64,000 nt of DNA from Clostridia bacterium (lineage in GTDB: Bacteria > Bacillota > DAOUPZ01), in contig DAOUPZ010000007.1 in the NCBI GenBank assembly GCA_030625885.1, positions 1 through 64,000 on the forward strand, in the 5' to 3' direction. The position numbers and the translations under genes were made by a program. The number at the start of each line of letters is the position of its first letter. Position 1 is the first letter of the stretch. Shown one piece after another: positions 19,041 to 27,379 of the stretch. A model generated the notes under the pieces. It made no database searches. It worked only from the letters and a program-made list of their open reading frames with translations, and had not been told where the DNA came from.

Positions 19041-19813
19041 TGAATCATGACTTTTCCGTTGTAACGCATAATTTAACCAAAAAGTTCGGTGATTTTACCG
19101 CCGTACATCATGTTAACTTGGAAATCCCAAAAGGTCATATCTATGGTTTGTTAGGCCCTAATGGTGCCGGTAAATCGACAACGATCAGAATGTTATGCGG
19201 TGTATTAACCCCCAGCCAAGGAGAAGGTCAAATCCTCGGATTCGATATTATCAATGAAACGGAAAAAATCAAACAAAATATTGGCTACATGTCACAAAAA
19301 TTCGGTCTTTATGAAGATTTAACAGTTATAGAAAATCTAAAGTTTTATGCCAGTATCTACTCTATCCCCAAAAATGAAAGATACCAAAGAATACAGATGA
19401 TCATCGAAATGGCGGGGCTGACAGGTCGGGAAAAAACGATGACTGCTTATTTATCAGGCGGCTGGAAACAAAGGCTGGCCCTAGGGTGTGCTGTGATCCA
19501 CCACCCTAAATTACTCGTACTAGATGAACCAACTGCTGGCGTTGATCCCGTATCACGGAGAGTATTCTGGAATATGATCTATGATTTAGCCCATCAAGGC
19601 GTTACCATTTTGGTTACAACCCATTACATGGATGAGGCAGAAAGCTGTGATTCCATTGCCTTTATCTTTAACGGTACCGTCATTGCCAGAGGCACACCAA
19701 AAGAATTGATTAAAACTAGAAAGGGTAATAACCTTGAAGATGTCTTTATTAGTTATGTTGAAGAACAATCCGGGCAAAAAATTAATCAATCATTTACTAA
19801 GAAAAACGGCTGA
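19040..19813 (+). CDS. ABC transporter ATP-binding subunit (ABC-2 exporter)
   Basis: 257 residues. Walker A is GPNGAGKS, the Q-loop lies in IGYMSQKFGLYEDLTV, the signature is LSGGWKQRLALGCAV, and Walker B is LLVLDEPTAGVDP followed by the H-loop TTHYMDEAE. The signature has W where Q or M is usual (LSGGW), as in YbhF/CcmA-like exporters. It energises the permease encoded at 20059-21168. It is translationally coupled to the HlyD gene. A heptad-repeat insertion of over 100 bp now separates it from the permease gene. Confidence 0.94.
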   Translation: MNHDFSVVTHNLTKKFGDFTAVHHVNLEIPKGHIYGLLGPNGAGKSTTIRMLCGVLTPSQGEGQILGFDIINETEKIKQNIGYMSQKFGLYEDLTVIENLKFYASIYSIPKNERYQRIQMIIEMAGLTGREKTMTAYLSGGWKQRLALGCAVIHHPKLLVLDEPTAGVDPVSRRVFWNMIYDLAHQGVTILVTTHYMDEAESCDSIAFIFNGTVIARGTPKELIKTRKGNNLEDVFISYVEEQSGQKINQSFTKKNG

Positions 19814-19944
19814 TGCCGTTTTTCAGCAGGTAGGGATTAGGAGGTAGCAGGTAGGATTTATAAAGTTCGTGGATAAAGTAAGGTGCATCAAATTAAGACC
19901 TACCTGCTACCTGCTGGTTACTACCTGCTACTTACTAGCACCTA
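19801..19944 (+). repeat. Hairpin plus in-register heptad-repeat tract inside the exporter operon
   Basis: The hairpin AAAACGGCTGATGCCGTTTTT overlaps the end of the ATPase gene. From 19826, 17 successive 7-mers can be read without a register shift: GCAGGTA, GGGATTA, GGAGGTA, GCAGGTA, GGATTTA ... AGACCTA, CCTGCTA, CCTGCTG, GTTACTA, CCTGCTA, CTTACTA, GCACCTA. The second half is largely complementary to the first, so the tract can fold back. The same hairpin-plus-tract junction recurs at 58792. Confidence 0.8.
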
Positions 19945-20058
19945 TTTACCTTATTAGCTGTCATTCCACGAAACACGAATGGTGTGTCGCCATTACCTAG
20001 ATCATGAAATATAAGTTCTTTATTGCATAATCTTAACAACTAAAGAAGGTGAAACGAT

Positions 20059-21168
20059 ATGAATTTAACTCGATTATTGGCTATTGTAAAAAAAGAATTC
20101 ATACATATTATGAGAGACAAAGCCAGTTTAGGGATTGCAATCATGATGCCTGTGGTCTTTATACTGGTATTTGGCTATGCCGTCAATACAGATGTTGATC
20201 ATATTAATATGGCTGTCTTTGACCAAGACCACAGCATGGAAAGCAGAGCTTTTATTGACAATTTTACTAACTCGAATTATTTTAATGTCACACACTATGT
20301 CAATCATATTAAAAGTATGGAATCTTTAATCGACAGTGGCAGTGCTAAAATCGCACTCGTCATCCCGCCTGATTTTTCTAAAGACTTGAAACGAAATGAA
20401 AGACCCGGAGTCCAAATCATTATTGACGGCACCGATCCTACAATTGCGAGAACTGCCCTGCAAAGCGGTGTTTTGGTGGGGAAAAATTTCTCGCTTGAAA
20501 ATAATGCTTCTGTCCCTATTCAAGGAGGAATCGACCTTCGAACAAGAGTGTGGTACAACCCCAACCTGGAAAGCAATAAATTTACCATCCCAGGATTAAT
20601 CGGGTTGATTATGCAAAACATCACGGTTCTCCTAACCGCATTTGCCCTGGTCAGGGAAAAAGAAAAAGGAACCATCGAACTTTTGATTGTAACCCCTATT
20701 AAATCGATTGAATTAATCATCGGTAAAATGATTCCCTATATCTTTATCGGCTTTATCGGTTTTCTATTAGCCCTATTTTTAGGCACAACCTGGTTTCACG
20801 TTCCCATTCAGGGTAATCTGATGCTATTAATTGTTCTGGGAACCGGTTTTGTGATTTGTTCTCTAGCCATTGGGATGTTAATTTCCACAGTAGCCAAGAC
20901 ACAACTGCAGGCCATGCAGATGGCATTTTTATTCATACTCCCTAGTGTACTTCTGTCGGGATTCGTTTTTCCCAGAGAAGCGATGCCTAAAATCATAAAG
21001 CTCGTAAGCTACATCATTCCACTAACTTATTTTTTAGAAATACTCCGAAAAATTATTTTAAAAGGACTTGGGATAACCTATTTATATAAAGATGTTATCA
21101 TTTTAGCCGCTTTCGGAACCGTTCTCCTAGCACTTGCTTGCCTTCGGTTTAATAAAAAACTAGATTAG
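20059..21168 (+). CDS. ABC-2 type exporter permease
   Basis: 369 residues with the ABC2_membrane_3 layout: one N-terminal helix (ASLGIAIMMPVVFILVFGYA), a large extracytoplasmic domain of about 140 residues, then five helices (GLIGLIMQNITVLLTAFALV onward). RERKEKGTIE-like VREKEKGTIELLIVTPIKS marks the conserved cytoplasmic loop, and PSVLLSGFVFPREAMPK the conserved C-terminal region. AAGGTG precedes the ATG. It pairs with the ATPase and HlyD protein upstream, as in YbhFSR-like drug efflux; only one permease gene is present, so it probably homodimerises. Confidence 0.93.
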   Translation: MNLTRLLAIVKKEFIHIMRDKASLGIAIMMPVVFILVFGYAVNTDVDHINMAVFDQDHSMESRAFIDNFTNSNYFNVTHYVNHIKSMESLIDSGSAKIALVIPPDFSKDLKRNERPGVQIIIDGTDPTIARTALQSGVLVGKNFSLENNASVPIQGGIDLRTRVWYNPNLESNKFTIPGLIGLIMQNITVLLTAFALVREKEKGTIELLIVTPIKSIELIIGKMIPYIFIGFIGFLLALFLGTTWFHVPIQGNLMLLIVLGTGFVICSLAIGMLISTVAKTQLQAMQMAFLFILPSVLLSGFVFPREAMPKIIKLVSYIIPLTYFLEILRKIILKGLGITYLYKDVIILAAFGTVLLALACLRFNKKLD

Positions 21169-21365
21169 GGGAACGAATAACGAGGAACGAAAAGATTAAA
21201 AGCACACGAGAAAACAAAAATAGACCAATTACACTATAGGGAATTGGTCTATTTTGATATAGGAAATATAACCCATCTCGCGTTCTTAGGTTTTTCTTTA
21301 AGTCTTGAGTCAATATCGTTCCTCGTTCAGCAGCCAAAGGCTGCGTTCTTTCTTCGTTCCTCCGT
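21169..21365. repeat. Heptad-repeat and hairpin composite (GAACGAG / GCAGCC type)
   Basis: Starts with GGGGAACGAATAACGAGGAA and ends with the inverse-complement block TCGTTCCTCGTTCAGCAGCC then AAAGGCTGC and GTTCTTTCTTCGTTCC. The GCAGCC/GGCTGC hairpin between GAACGA-type heptads is the same composite found at 44505 and 58888 in the other orientation. Another hairpin (AATAGACCAATT / AATTGGTCTATT, 21220-21256) could terminate the exporter transcript. Confidence 0.7.
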
Positions 21366-21367
21366 TT

Positions 21368-22740
21368 CTAAATAACTTCCTGATTCAAATTATTTTCAAG
21401 TACTTTTTCAAATTCTAAAGAATCAACAGGTTTACTAAAATAAAATCCCTGATACTGATCACAACCATATTCTTTCAAGAAATTCAACTGTTCCTGTTTT
21501 TCAATGCCTTCGGCAATTAATCTAAGTCCCAAAAGATGGCCTAACAATATCACACCTTTGGTAACCATCACATCGCTGTCGTTTTCAATGACCATATCCA
21601 TAAAAGATTTATCAATTTTTATGGTATCGATTGGTAATTTCCTTAAATAATTTAAGGAGGAATACCCTGTCCCAAAATCATCCAATGAAATTTTAATGCC
21701 CCTTTCTCTGATCTGATCGATTAATCGTATACTCGCTTCAATGTCTTTCATTACCATCGTTTCTGTTATTTCAAGTTCAAGATATTGAGGCGCTAAATCT
21801 GCTTGGGATAATGCGTTATCTATTATACTCATCAGATGATTATCTTCAAACTGTCTTGCTGATAAATTTACGGCTATTCTTAAAAAATTATATCCTTTAT
21901 CATGCCACAGCTTGGTTTGCCGGCAGGCACTTCTTAACACAAACGACCCAATCTGTTTTATAAGCCCACTTTCTTCAGCAATGGAAATAAATTCACCTGG
22001 CAATATTATATTATTATCAGCGTCAATCCATCTGACCAATGCTTCCATGCTTATTACTTTCCCGCATTGAACATCAATGCAAGGTTGATAATAAACATGA
22101 AATTCATTATTATCTAGTGCATGTCTTAATTTTTGTTTCAATTTTGCTTTCTTTAAAGCACGGGCTGATAATTCCTTATTGTAAATCTGGTATTTGTTTT
22201 TACCATTTGCTTTCGCTTGGTACATAGCCATATCCGCATTCTTAATTAACACTTCCGGATCCTTTGAATCATCAGGATACACACTTATCCCCGCACTCAC
22301 GGTAATAAAAAAACGCTTGTCTTTAACCCTAAATGGCTGCTTGAAAAAATTAATAATTTGTTCCAAAAATTTCTCTAAACCAGATAGATCATCTGCATTC
22401 GAACAAATGATAATAAATTCATCCCACCCCATCTATACATCTTACAACCATCCGCAATAAAATTCCTTGATTTTATGACAATTTTATTTAACAATTCATC
22501 TCCGAAAGAATGTCCCTAGGTATCATTAATAGAATTGATATTAAACTCTCTTCTACTGGACGCAAACTCATAACTCGCATCATACATAACCGTTATGGCA
22601 TCTATTATTTCGTTTTCATTAATAACTAATGGTTCATGATCATATAATGCAACCCTTGAAGACGTTTCTCCATAAGCAATCGGACTTAGTAACAAAATCA
22701 ATACCAACATAATTAAAAACGAACTGCAAAAGCACTTCAT
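21368..22740 (-). pseudogene. Decayed GGDEF-EAL protein gene (nonsense plus frameshift)
   Basis: The start at 22740 encodes a signal peptide (FLIMLVLILLLSPIAYG) and about 50 further residues ending SINDT, then TAG at 22516-22518. The frame continues without interruption as GHSFGDELLNKIVIKSRNF, which is standard GGDEF sequence (INDTYGHSFGDE), so TAG replaces a Tyr codon. Further on, the GGDEF loop itself has lost one G: RWGG then out of frame, with the downstream frame reading GWDEFIIIC. The remaining 21368-22432 frame carries the end of GGDEF and a full EAL domain including YYQPCID, ALVRW, DDFGTGYSS and KIDKSFM. The N-terminal sensor is also shorter than usual. The EAL part might still be translated from an internal ATG, but I regard the gene as broken. 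Confidence 0.8.
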
Positions 22741-22815
22741 ATTGTTTCATCTCCCAATGATTTAATACTAATAATTTAATCCCTTCATTACATCTGTACC
22801 CCTGTAATGGCATAC

Positions 22816-22862
22816 AAAGAAGAGGAATACCCCTCATCCAAAGTATACCTCTTCCTTCTTTA
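22816..22862 (-). terminator. Terminator of the second chemoreceptor gene
   Basis: On the minus strand GAAGAGGTATAC pairs with GTATTCCTCTTC, 25 bases after the stop at 22888. Confidence 0.65.
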
Positions 22863-22887
22863 TTTTTCCAGGAAATAAAACAACCTG

Positions 22888-24930
22888 TTACATTTTAAAT
22901 TGAGCCACCTGTTTTTGCAGTTCTTCTGCCATCTCTGCTAAATTCTGCGCACTTGCGGCAATCTCTTCTATGGAGGCCATCTGCTCCTGAGTGGCAGAAG
23001 CAGCCTGCTGCGTACCGGCCGCACTCTCTTCTGTAATATTGGCAATATTATTAACCGCGCCGACAATTTGCTCTGAGCCGGCAGACATTTGCTGCGTTAT
23101 TGCAGACGATTCCTGTACATCGGTTACGATTTTATCAATTGTCTTATGAATGTCATCAAACGCTTTTCCGGTTTCCATGACAGCCTGAGAACCTTCTTCC
23201 ACGGCTTCCGCTCCTTTATTCATTAAATGAACCGTTTTATCCGTTCCCTGCTGTACTTCCGCAATCAGCTGGGCAATCTGACCGGCTGCATGACTGGATT
23301 CTTCGGCAAGCTTTCGTACTTCATCCGCTACAACCGCAAAGCCTTTACCCTGCTCACCCGCCCGGGCTGCTTCAATGGCAGCGTTTAAAGCCAAAAGATT
23401 GGTTTGATCTGCGATACCCGTAATCACCTGAACAATATTGCCGATTTCTTTGGAATTGTCTCCTAAAGCCTCTGTTGCTAAAGCAGACTCTTTCACAACC
23501 CGCTGCGCATCAGCCATTGTCTCAATGGCATGATCGACGGCATGCTTACCTTTTTGGGAGGCATCTTCCGCATTCTCGCAGGCTGCATTTGTGTCTTGTG
23601 TATTTTCCGCTACCTGCTGAATACCCTGTGCCATTTGGTTAATGTTTTCCGCCGTCTGTTCGACTGTTGTTGCCTGCTCAGTTGCCCCTTTCGCCAATTC
23701 ATCAACGGTTTGCGTCATCTGCTCCGCCATCGAAGTGGTTTGCTGGGCCGAAGCAGCCATCTGCTGGGATGATGCACCTAAACTGTTCGCGGTATTAGCA
23801 AGATGATTGATGAGTTGCCTTAAATTCTCTACCATCTTTCTAAAAGCCTGTCCTAATTGACCCACTTCATCATTTGTTGTCACTTTAATTTCTGCCGTTA
23901 AATCACCATTACTGATAATCTCAGCTGCTGTTGTCAATTTCATAATCGGTTTAGCTATATTTCTGGCAACAACCTCTGCTGCTAGGATAATTAAAATGGA
24001 AGCTATTATCACCAAAATTAGAAGGAAATCACGTAATTGTTTCACATCCTTAAAAAACAACTTATCATTATTAGGTGCTGTGATCCCAATCGACCATCCT
24101 GTTGCTTCAATGGGTGCATATCCCAAATGTTTGGTTACACCATTATACACATCAATATCATTTCCTGTTTTCCCATCCACCATATCCTGCGTAATTTGCT
24201 TGGAATGATCATTGTCTGTTATAAATGCATTTTCCTTTTCATTCATGACAATTTCTGGATTAGGATGTGCTAAAAAAACACCCTGATGATCGATCATATA
24301 ACTATAGCCGCTAGATCCGATTTTAATGGACAAAGTATCTTCAGTTATCTTATCTAAAGAAACTGACGTTGCTAAGACACCGGTTACCTGAGCATTATCA
24401 TCTTTAAGCGGTGCAGCGATATAAAATGCAGGTTGACCTGTTCTCGTTGAAACGTGTACTTCAGAAATAAAGGTACTGCCATTCAAAGCAGCCTGAAAAT
24501 AATCGCGTTGACTCACATCAATACCAACAACTGACACATCATTATGATGATCTATGATTCCCTCTGTATTCACAGTAAACAGCGATTCATAATTACTGGA
24601 AGATTCAACTTTTTCCTGCAGATACTCATTTACCTCTTCATCCGTATCTAAAAACGGCGGCGTTAATGCCATGCCTTTTACATCATCTCTCATCGCTAAA
24701 ACCCAATCATTCAATCCTTTAGCCGTATCCTGTGCCCGCGCTAATAAAATATGATCCATACTTGTCAAAAGCGCTTTTCTAGCTTTATGATAACTTAAAA
24801 AACTGGCAACACCCAAAGGAATGAGTGCAATTAGCAGACAAATTGCCACTAATTTAGTCCGCAAACCCATTTTCTTATTAAAACTTAGCTCTTTTTCTCC
24901 CTTTTTAACCATACGTTGCTTTTTTAACAT
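22888..24930 (-). CDS. Methyl-accepting chemotaxis protein (dCache receptor), paralogue of 14601-16634
   Basis: About 680 residues from the ATG at 24930, with AAGGAG upstream; the longer frame from 24957 includes the ribosome site. Layout: N-terminal helix ([20 protein letters not shown]), extracellular dCache domain, second helix ([20 protein letters not shown]), HAMP, methylation helices and tip [20 protein letters not shown]. Large stretches of membrane-proximal and cytoplasmic sequence match the receptor at 14601-16634 almost residue for residue, including [11 protein letters not shown]-like and KHLGYAPIE sensor phrases. Unlike that gene it has no visible c-di-GMP riboswitch. Confidence 0.95.
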   Translation of the reverse strand: MLKKQRMVKKGEKELSFNKKMGLRTKLVAICLLIALIPLGVASFLSYHKARKALLTSMDHILLARAQDTAKGLNDWVLAMRDDVKGMALTPPFLDTDEEVNEYLQEKVESSSNYESLFTVNTEGIIDHHNDVSVVGIDVSQRDYFQAALNGSTFISEVHVSTRTGQPAFYIAAPLKDDNAQVTGVLATSVSLDKITEDTLSIKIGSSGYSYMIDHQGVFLAHPNPEIVMNEKENAFITDNDHSKQITQDMVDGKTGNDIDVYNGVTKHLGYAPIEATGWSIGITAPNNDKLFFKDVKQLRDFLLILVIIASILIILAAEVVARNIAKPIMKLTTAAEIISNGDLTAEIKVTTNDEVGQLGQAFRKMVENLRQLINHLANTANSLGASSQQMAASAQQTTSMAEQMTQTVDELAKGATEQATTVEQTAENINQMAQGIQQVAENTQDTNAACENAEDASQKGKHAVDHAIETMADAQRVVKESALATEALGDNSKEIGNIVQVITGIADQTNLLALNAAIEAARAGEQGKGFAVVADEVRKLAEESSHAAGQIAQLIAEVQQGTDKTVHLMNKGAEAVEEGSQAVMETGKAFDDIHKTIDKIVTDVQESSAITQQMSAGSEQIVGAVNNIANITEESAAGTQQAASATQEQMASIEEIAASAQNLAEMAEELQKQVAQFKM

Positions 24931-24939
24931 CGCTCCATT

Positions 24940-25000
24940 TCTCCTTTTCTCGTTCACTCATTTTCTCATTTTCTCTTTTTCTCATTCTCTATACTGTGGA
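24940..25000 (-). repeat. Low-complexity pyrimidine repeat before the chemoreceptor
   Basis: TTCTC/TCATTT-type repeats (plus strand CTCGTTCACTCATTTTCTCA and onward) immediately upstream of the ribosome site of the second chemoreceptor. It is related in style to the heptad tracts elsewhere but its register is less regular. Confidence 0.5.
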
Positions 25001-25085
25001 AAAGGCTCCATTTCTTTTTTCTCTCTCACCCCTTTTGTATTTTTAGTTAACGCTTTTAACATTTATATTTTAAAAATTTATTAAA

Positions 25086-25134
25086 AAAAATAATTACTCC
25101 TGTATTATTAATAATACAGGAGTAATTATTTTTT
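25086..25134. terminator. Long perfect hairpin
   Basis: AATTACTCCTGTATTATTAA followed directly by its reverse complement AATAATACAGGAGTAATTATT: about 18 bp of perfect stem flanked by A-run and T-run. It lies upstream of the minus chemoreceptor gene and far from the end of any gene, so it could be a terminator for an unseen transcript or a remnant. Confidence 0.6.
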
Positions 25135-25521
25135 AATATCTTGCAATGTATCACTTGCCTCATATTGTTATCTTCCTCGCTTTCAATCCTTGTTCTTATA
25201 TTACAAAACATTGACGTTTTTTCTATATATCTCTATTCATATATTACCACTACAAAAACGAGAAATTTGTCATAAAATGTACTTGAAAATATTATTCTAT
25301 TAGAATTCCCAACTAAGTATATTCAGTTATTATTTTAATAGAAAAAATTATTAATGCTATAGTTTTATAAAAAAAGAAGGATAAATATACCACAAAAAAG
25401 AATATACTGGTTATTCATTTAATATTTTAACTTATACTAATAAAAACGTTTGCTATTGTGATATACCCTGATATTTAAACTTTAAACTATAAAAACAATT
25501 GTTGTGAAAGGATTAAAATTT
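25135..25521. other. AT-rich intergenic region without a gene
   Basis: No ORF with a ribosome site. It carries the promoters of the divergent chemoreceptor and ComFB genes, not resolved further. Confidence 0.4.
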
Positions 25522-25791
25522 ATGCCCAAAAATTACATGGAAGAGGTTATCGAAAATTTATTACCTATTGTTTTAGAAAAATACAAGACTGAACATATAT
25601 GTACCTGTGAAAAATGTATTGAAGATATCAAAGCTTTTGCTTTAAACCAATTAGATCCCATATACGTTACTACTAAAAAAGGAAACCTTTATGCTAAATT
25701 AAATGAAGTGAATACACAATTTAACGCAGATGTTATTAATGAAATAATCAACGCCATTGAAATCGTAAAAAATAATCCAAATCACTTTTGA
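25522..25791 (+). CDS. comFB: ComFB-family protein, possible c-di-GMP receptor
   Basis: 89 residues from the ATG at 25522 (AAAGGA about ten bases upstream). It shows the ComFB family pattern: N-terminal NYMEEVIENLLPIVLEKY, then CTCEKCIEDIKAFALNQLDP with the paired Cys, and YVTTKKGNLYAKL. In Bacillus it is the middle gene of the late competence comF operon, but here it stands alone. Cyanobacterial ComFB homologues have been described as c-di-GMP-binding, which would fit the c-di-GMP enzymes and riboswitch nearby; that link is inference. A weak hairpin follows at 25800-25836. Confidence 0.88.
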   Translation: MPKNYMEEVIENLLPIVLEKYKTEHICTCEKCIEDIKAFALNQLDPIYVTTKKGNLYAKLNEVNTQFNADVINEIINAIEIVKNNPNHF

Positions 25792-25983
25792 TATGATATC
25801 AAGAAAAGGGAAGTTATTCACTTAGCTTCTCTTTTTTAATTAAACTCAAATAATTAGACCATAGACAAAAAGTTGGTACAGATTTTGTAATATTAATGTA
25901 TAGAGGTAATAATAATTTTTTAAATATCTAAATAAAGGTATAAATAAAATACGATTGTTAATCAATCAATAGGAGGCAAAAAT

Positions 25984-26175
25984 ATGAGATTTACTAAAAT
26001 AAACATCAAAAACTGGTTAATTATTAGCGGAGAAATATCAAAATTAATCACGACCGGCACACCAAGAATGGATGCCATCTTCAAAATAGCCGCTAAATAT
26101 AATTTAGATCAAGCTGAGTTAATTAAAAAATATACGGGATTCTCATGGGCTTCTTTTAAAGAGCTTAATTATTAA
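25984..26175 (+). CDS. Small protein of unknown function
   Basis: 63 residues behind a good AGGAGGCAAAAAT site. Not recognised. It contains ISKLITTGTPRMDAIFKIAA, with a helical C-terminal half (AELIKKYTGFSWASFKELNY). No membrane helix or cysteine. A strong terminator follows, so it is a monocistronic gene with its own signals, which argues that it is real. Confidence 0.65.
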   Translation: MRFTKINIKNWLIISGEISKLITTGTPRMDAIFKIAAKYNLDQAELIKKYTGFSWASFKELNY

Positions 26176-26187
26176 GTTTAATAACAT

Positions 26188-26244
26188 AAAAAGATAAGAA
26201 AAAGGCCGCTTGGATAAATCCAAGCGGCCTTTTTCTTATCTTTT
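26188..26244 (+). terminator. Strong intrinsic terminator
   Basis: AAGGCCGCTTGG and CCAAGCGGCCTT form the core stem, extended by AAAAGATAAGAAA / TTTCTTATCTTTT; about 25 bp in total. Confidence 0.9.
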
Positions 26245-26512
26245 ATGATCAATCATTCTTATCCTTTTACCCTCTATTTGAAAATATAAGCAACTCATTC
26301 ATGCGCTCATAGAAGGTAAAAAAATAGTGTTCAATTATAGCACGATTTTCTAATAATAGCAACAATAGTGTTGTAATATCGATCAAAGAAATATATAATG
26401 AGGTCGTAAGATAGATGCACGGTTCATTAATGGAGCGGCAAGTAAAAAAGTAGAATGGGATGTAAGGGTTGTTTAGGGGAGTCGTTAAGGGAATCGCAAA
26501 GGAGGAATTACA

Positions 26513-26716
26513 ATGACTAAATTAATGGAAAGAACATCTGCTAAGATTGACGCTTTTGCAAAATATCATGAGGAATTAAACGGTATGTATGATGGTTTTA
26601 ACTCGAATATTAACAATTGTAAAGGTGAAGAGACACTCAGTCCTGCACCTGCTAGAAAAGCATTAAAAGGTAAATTCACTTACGGTGGCAAAAGAAGAAA
26701 TGAAGTACCCTGTTAA
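26513..26716 (+). CDS. Small protein of unknown function
   Basis: 67 residues with AAAGGAGGAATTACA before the ATG and a strong terminator after it. Not recognised. The N-terminal half is helical (SAKIDAFAKYHEELNGMYDG); the C-terminal half is basic (ARKALKGKFTYGGKRRNE) and ends in Cys. Two isolated Cys (NNCKGEE and the terminal PC) are not a zinc pattern. The 267 bases before it hold no other gene. Confidence 0.65.
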   Translation: MTKLMERTSAKIDAFAKYHEELNGMYDGFNSNINNCKGEETLSPAPARKALKGKFTYGGKRRNEVPC

Positions 26717-26739
26717 ATAGCATTATAAAATTTTCTAAG

Positions 26740-26794
26740 AGATGATATAAAAACAACCTCCGCCTAAAGGCGGAGGTTGTTTTTATATCATCTC
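26740..26794. terminator. Bidirectional terminator
   Basis: GAGATGATATAAAAACAACC plus TCCGCC pairs with GGCGGA plus GGTTGTTTTTATATCATCTC, a near-perfect 26-bp stem between convergent genes; it reaches the stop codon of the minus gene. Confidence 0.92.
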
Positions 26795-27269
26795 AATTAC
26801 AAAACAATTTACTAATATTCTCTTGAGCAGAATGATAAAAAACCGCTTGATCAATACGCCAATTCTTTATGTCTTGTTCCGAAACAAATCTATAATAATA
26901 TTCCTGCATTAATAATGCCGCCTGCTTAATCCCTTTTTTATCTTCATAAACGACAAGAGAAGAATCAAACCTGTCTAACGAATCAGAAACAACGATTGGA
27001 TATAACATAGCGTTTTCTTTTACCTGATCCCAGGGGCTTTTTAGGAGATTAAATGATGATTTATAATTATCATATGCTAAATCGATGAGCTTCTTAAGCG
27101 TCTCTTCTGAATGAGCATCTAAAAGAACTGCATATTCTAAACCACCCATTCCATATTCATTGCTCAATATATACGTATCTCTTATTAAGTCTACTTTTGT
27201 TTCTGGCCCCCATTTCTGAGATATACACGTTTTAACGAATTCTCTAGATAACATAATTTCTTTTGACAC
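26793..27269 (-). CDS. Protein of unknown function
   Basis: About 158 residues. The ATG at 27275 overlaps the AAGGAGGGG site, so the GTG two codons later at 27269 is better spaced. Not recognised. Soluble and mostly helical, rich in aromatic residues (QEYYYRFVSEQDIKNWRIDQ near the C-terminus), with YILSNEYGMGGLEYAVLLDA as a possible core motif. No export signal. Confidence 0.7.
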   Translation of the reverse strand: MSKEIMLSREFVKTCISQKWGPETKVDLIRDTYILSNEYGMGGLEYAVLLDAHSEETLKKLIDLAYDNYKSSFNLLKSPWDQVKENAMLYPIVVSDSLDRFDSSLVVYEDKKGIKQAALLMQEYYYRFVSEQDIKNWRIDQAVFYHSAQENISKLFCN

Positions 27270-27379
27270 AAACATCCCCTCCTTAAGATGACCTCCCTCT
27301 TATATATAATATACTTAACAAAAAAATTTAAAACTATCGCCAAGCAACCTAAAAACTAGAAATTAGTTTGATACATGTT

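Noticed and set aside
19826-19944. Heptad tracts as CRISPR arrays
   Set aside because: Unit is seven bases with no spacers and no cas genes nearby.
22516-22518. TAG inside the GGDEF gene as a pyrrolysine codon
   Set aside because: It replaces a conserved Tyr of a GGDEF domain and is followed by a frameshift, so gene decay is far simpler; no pyl genes are visible.
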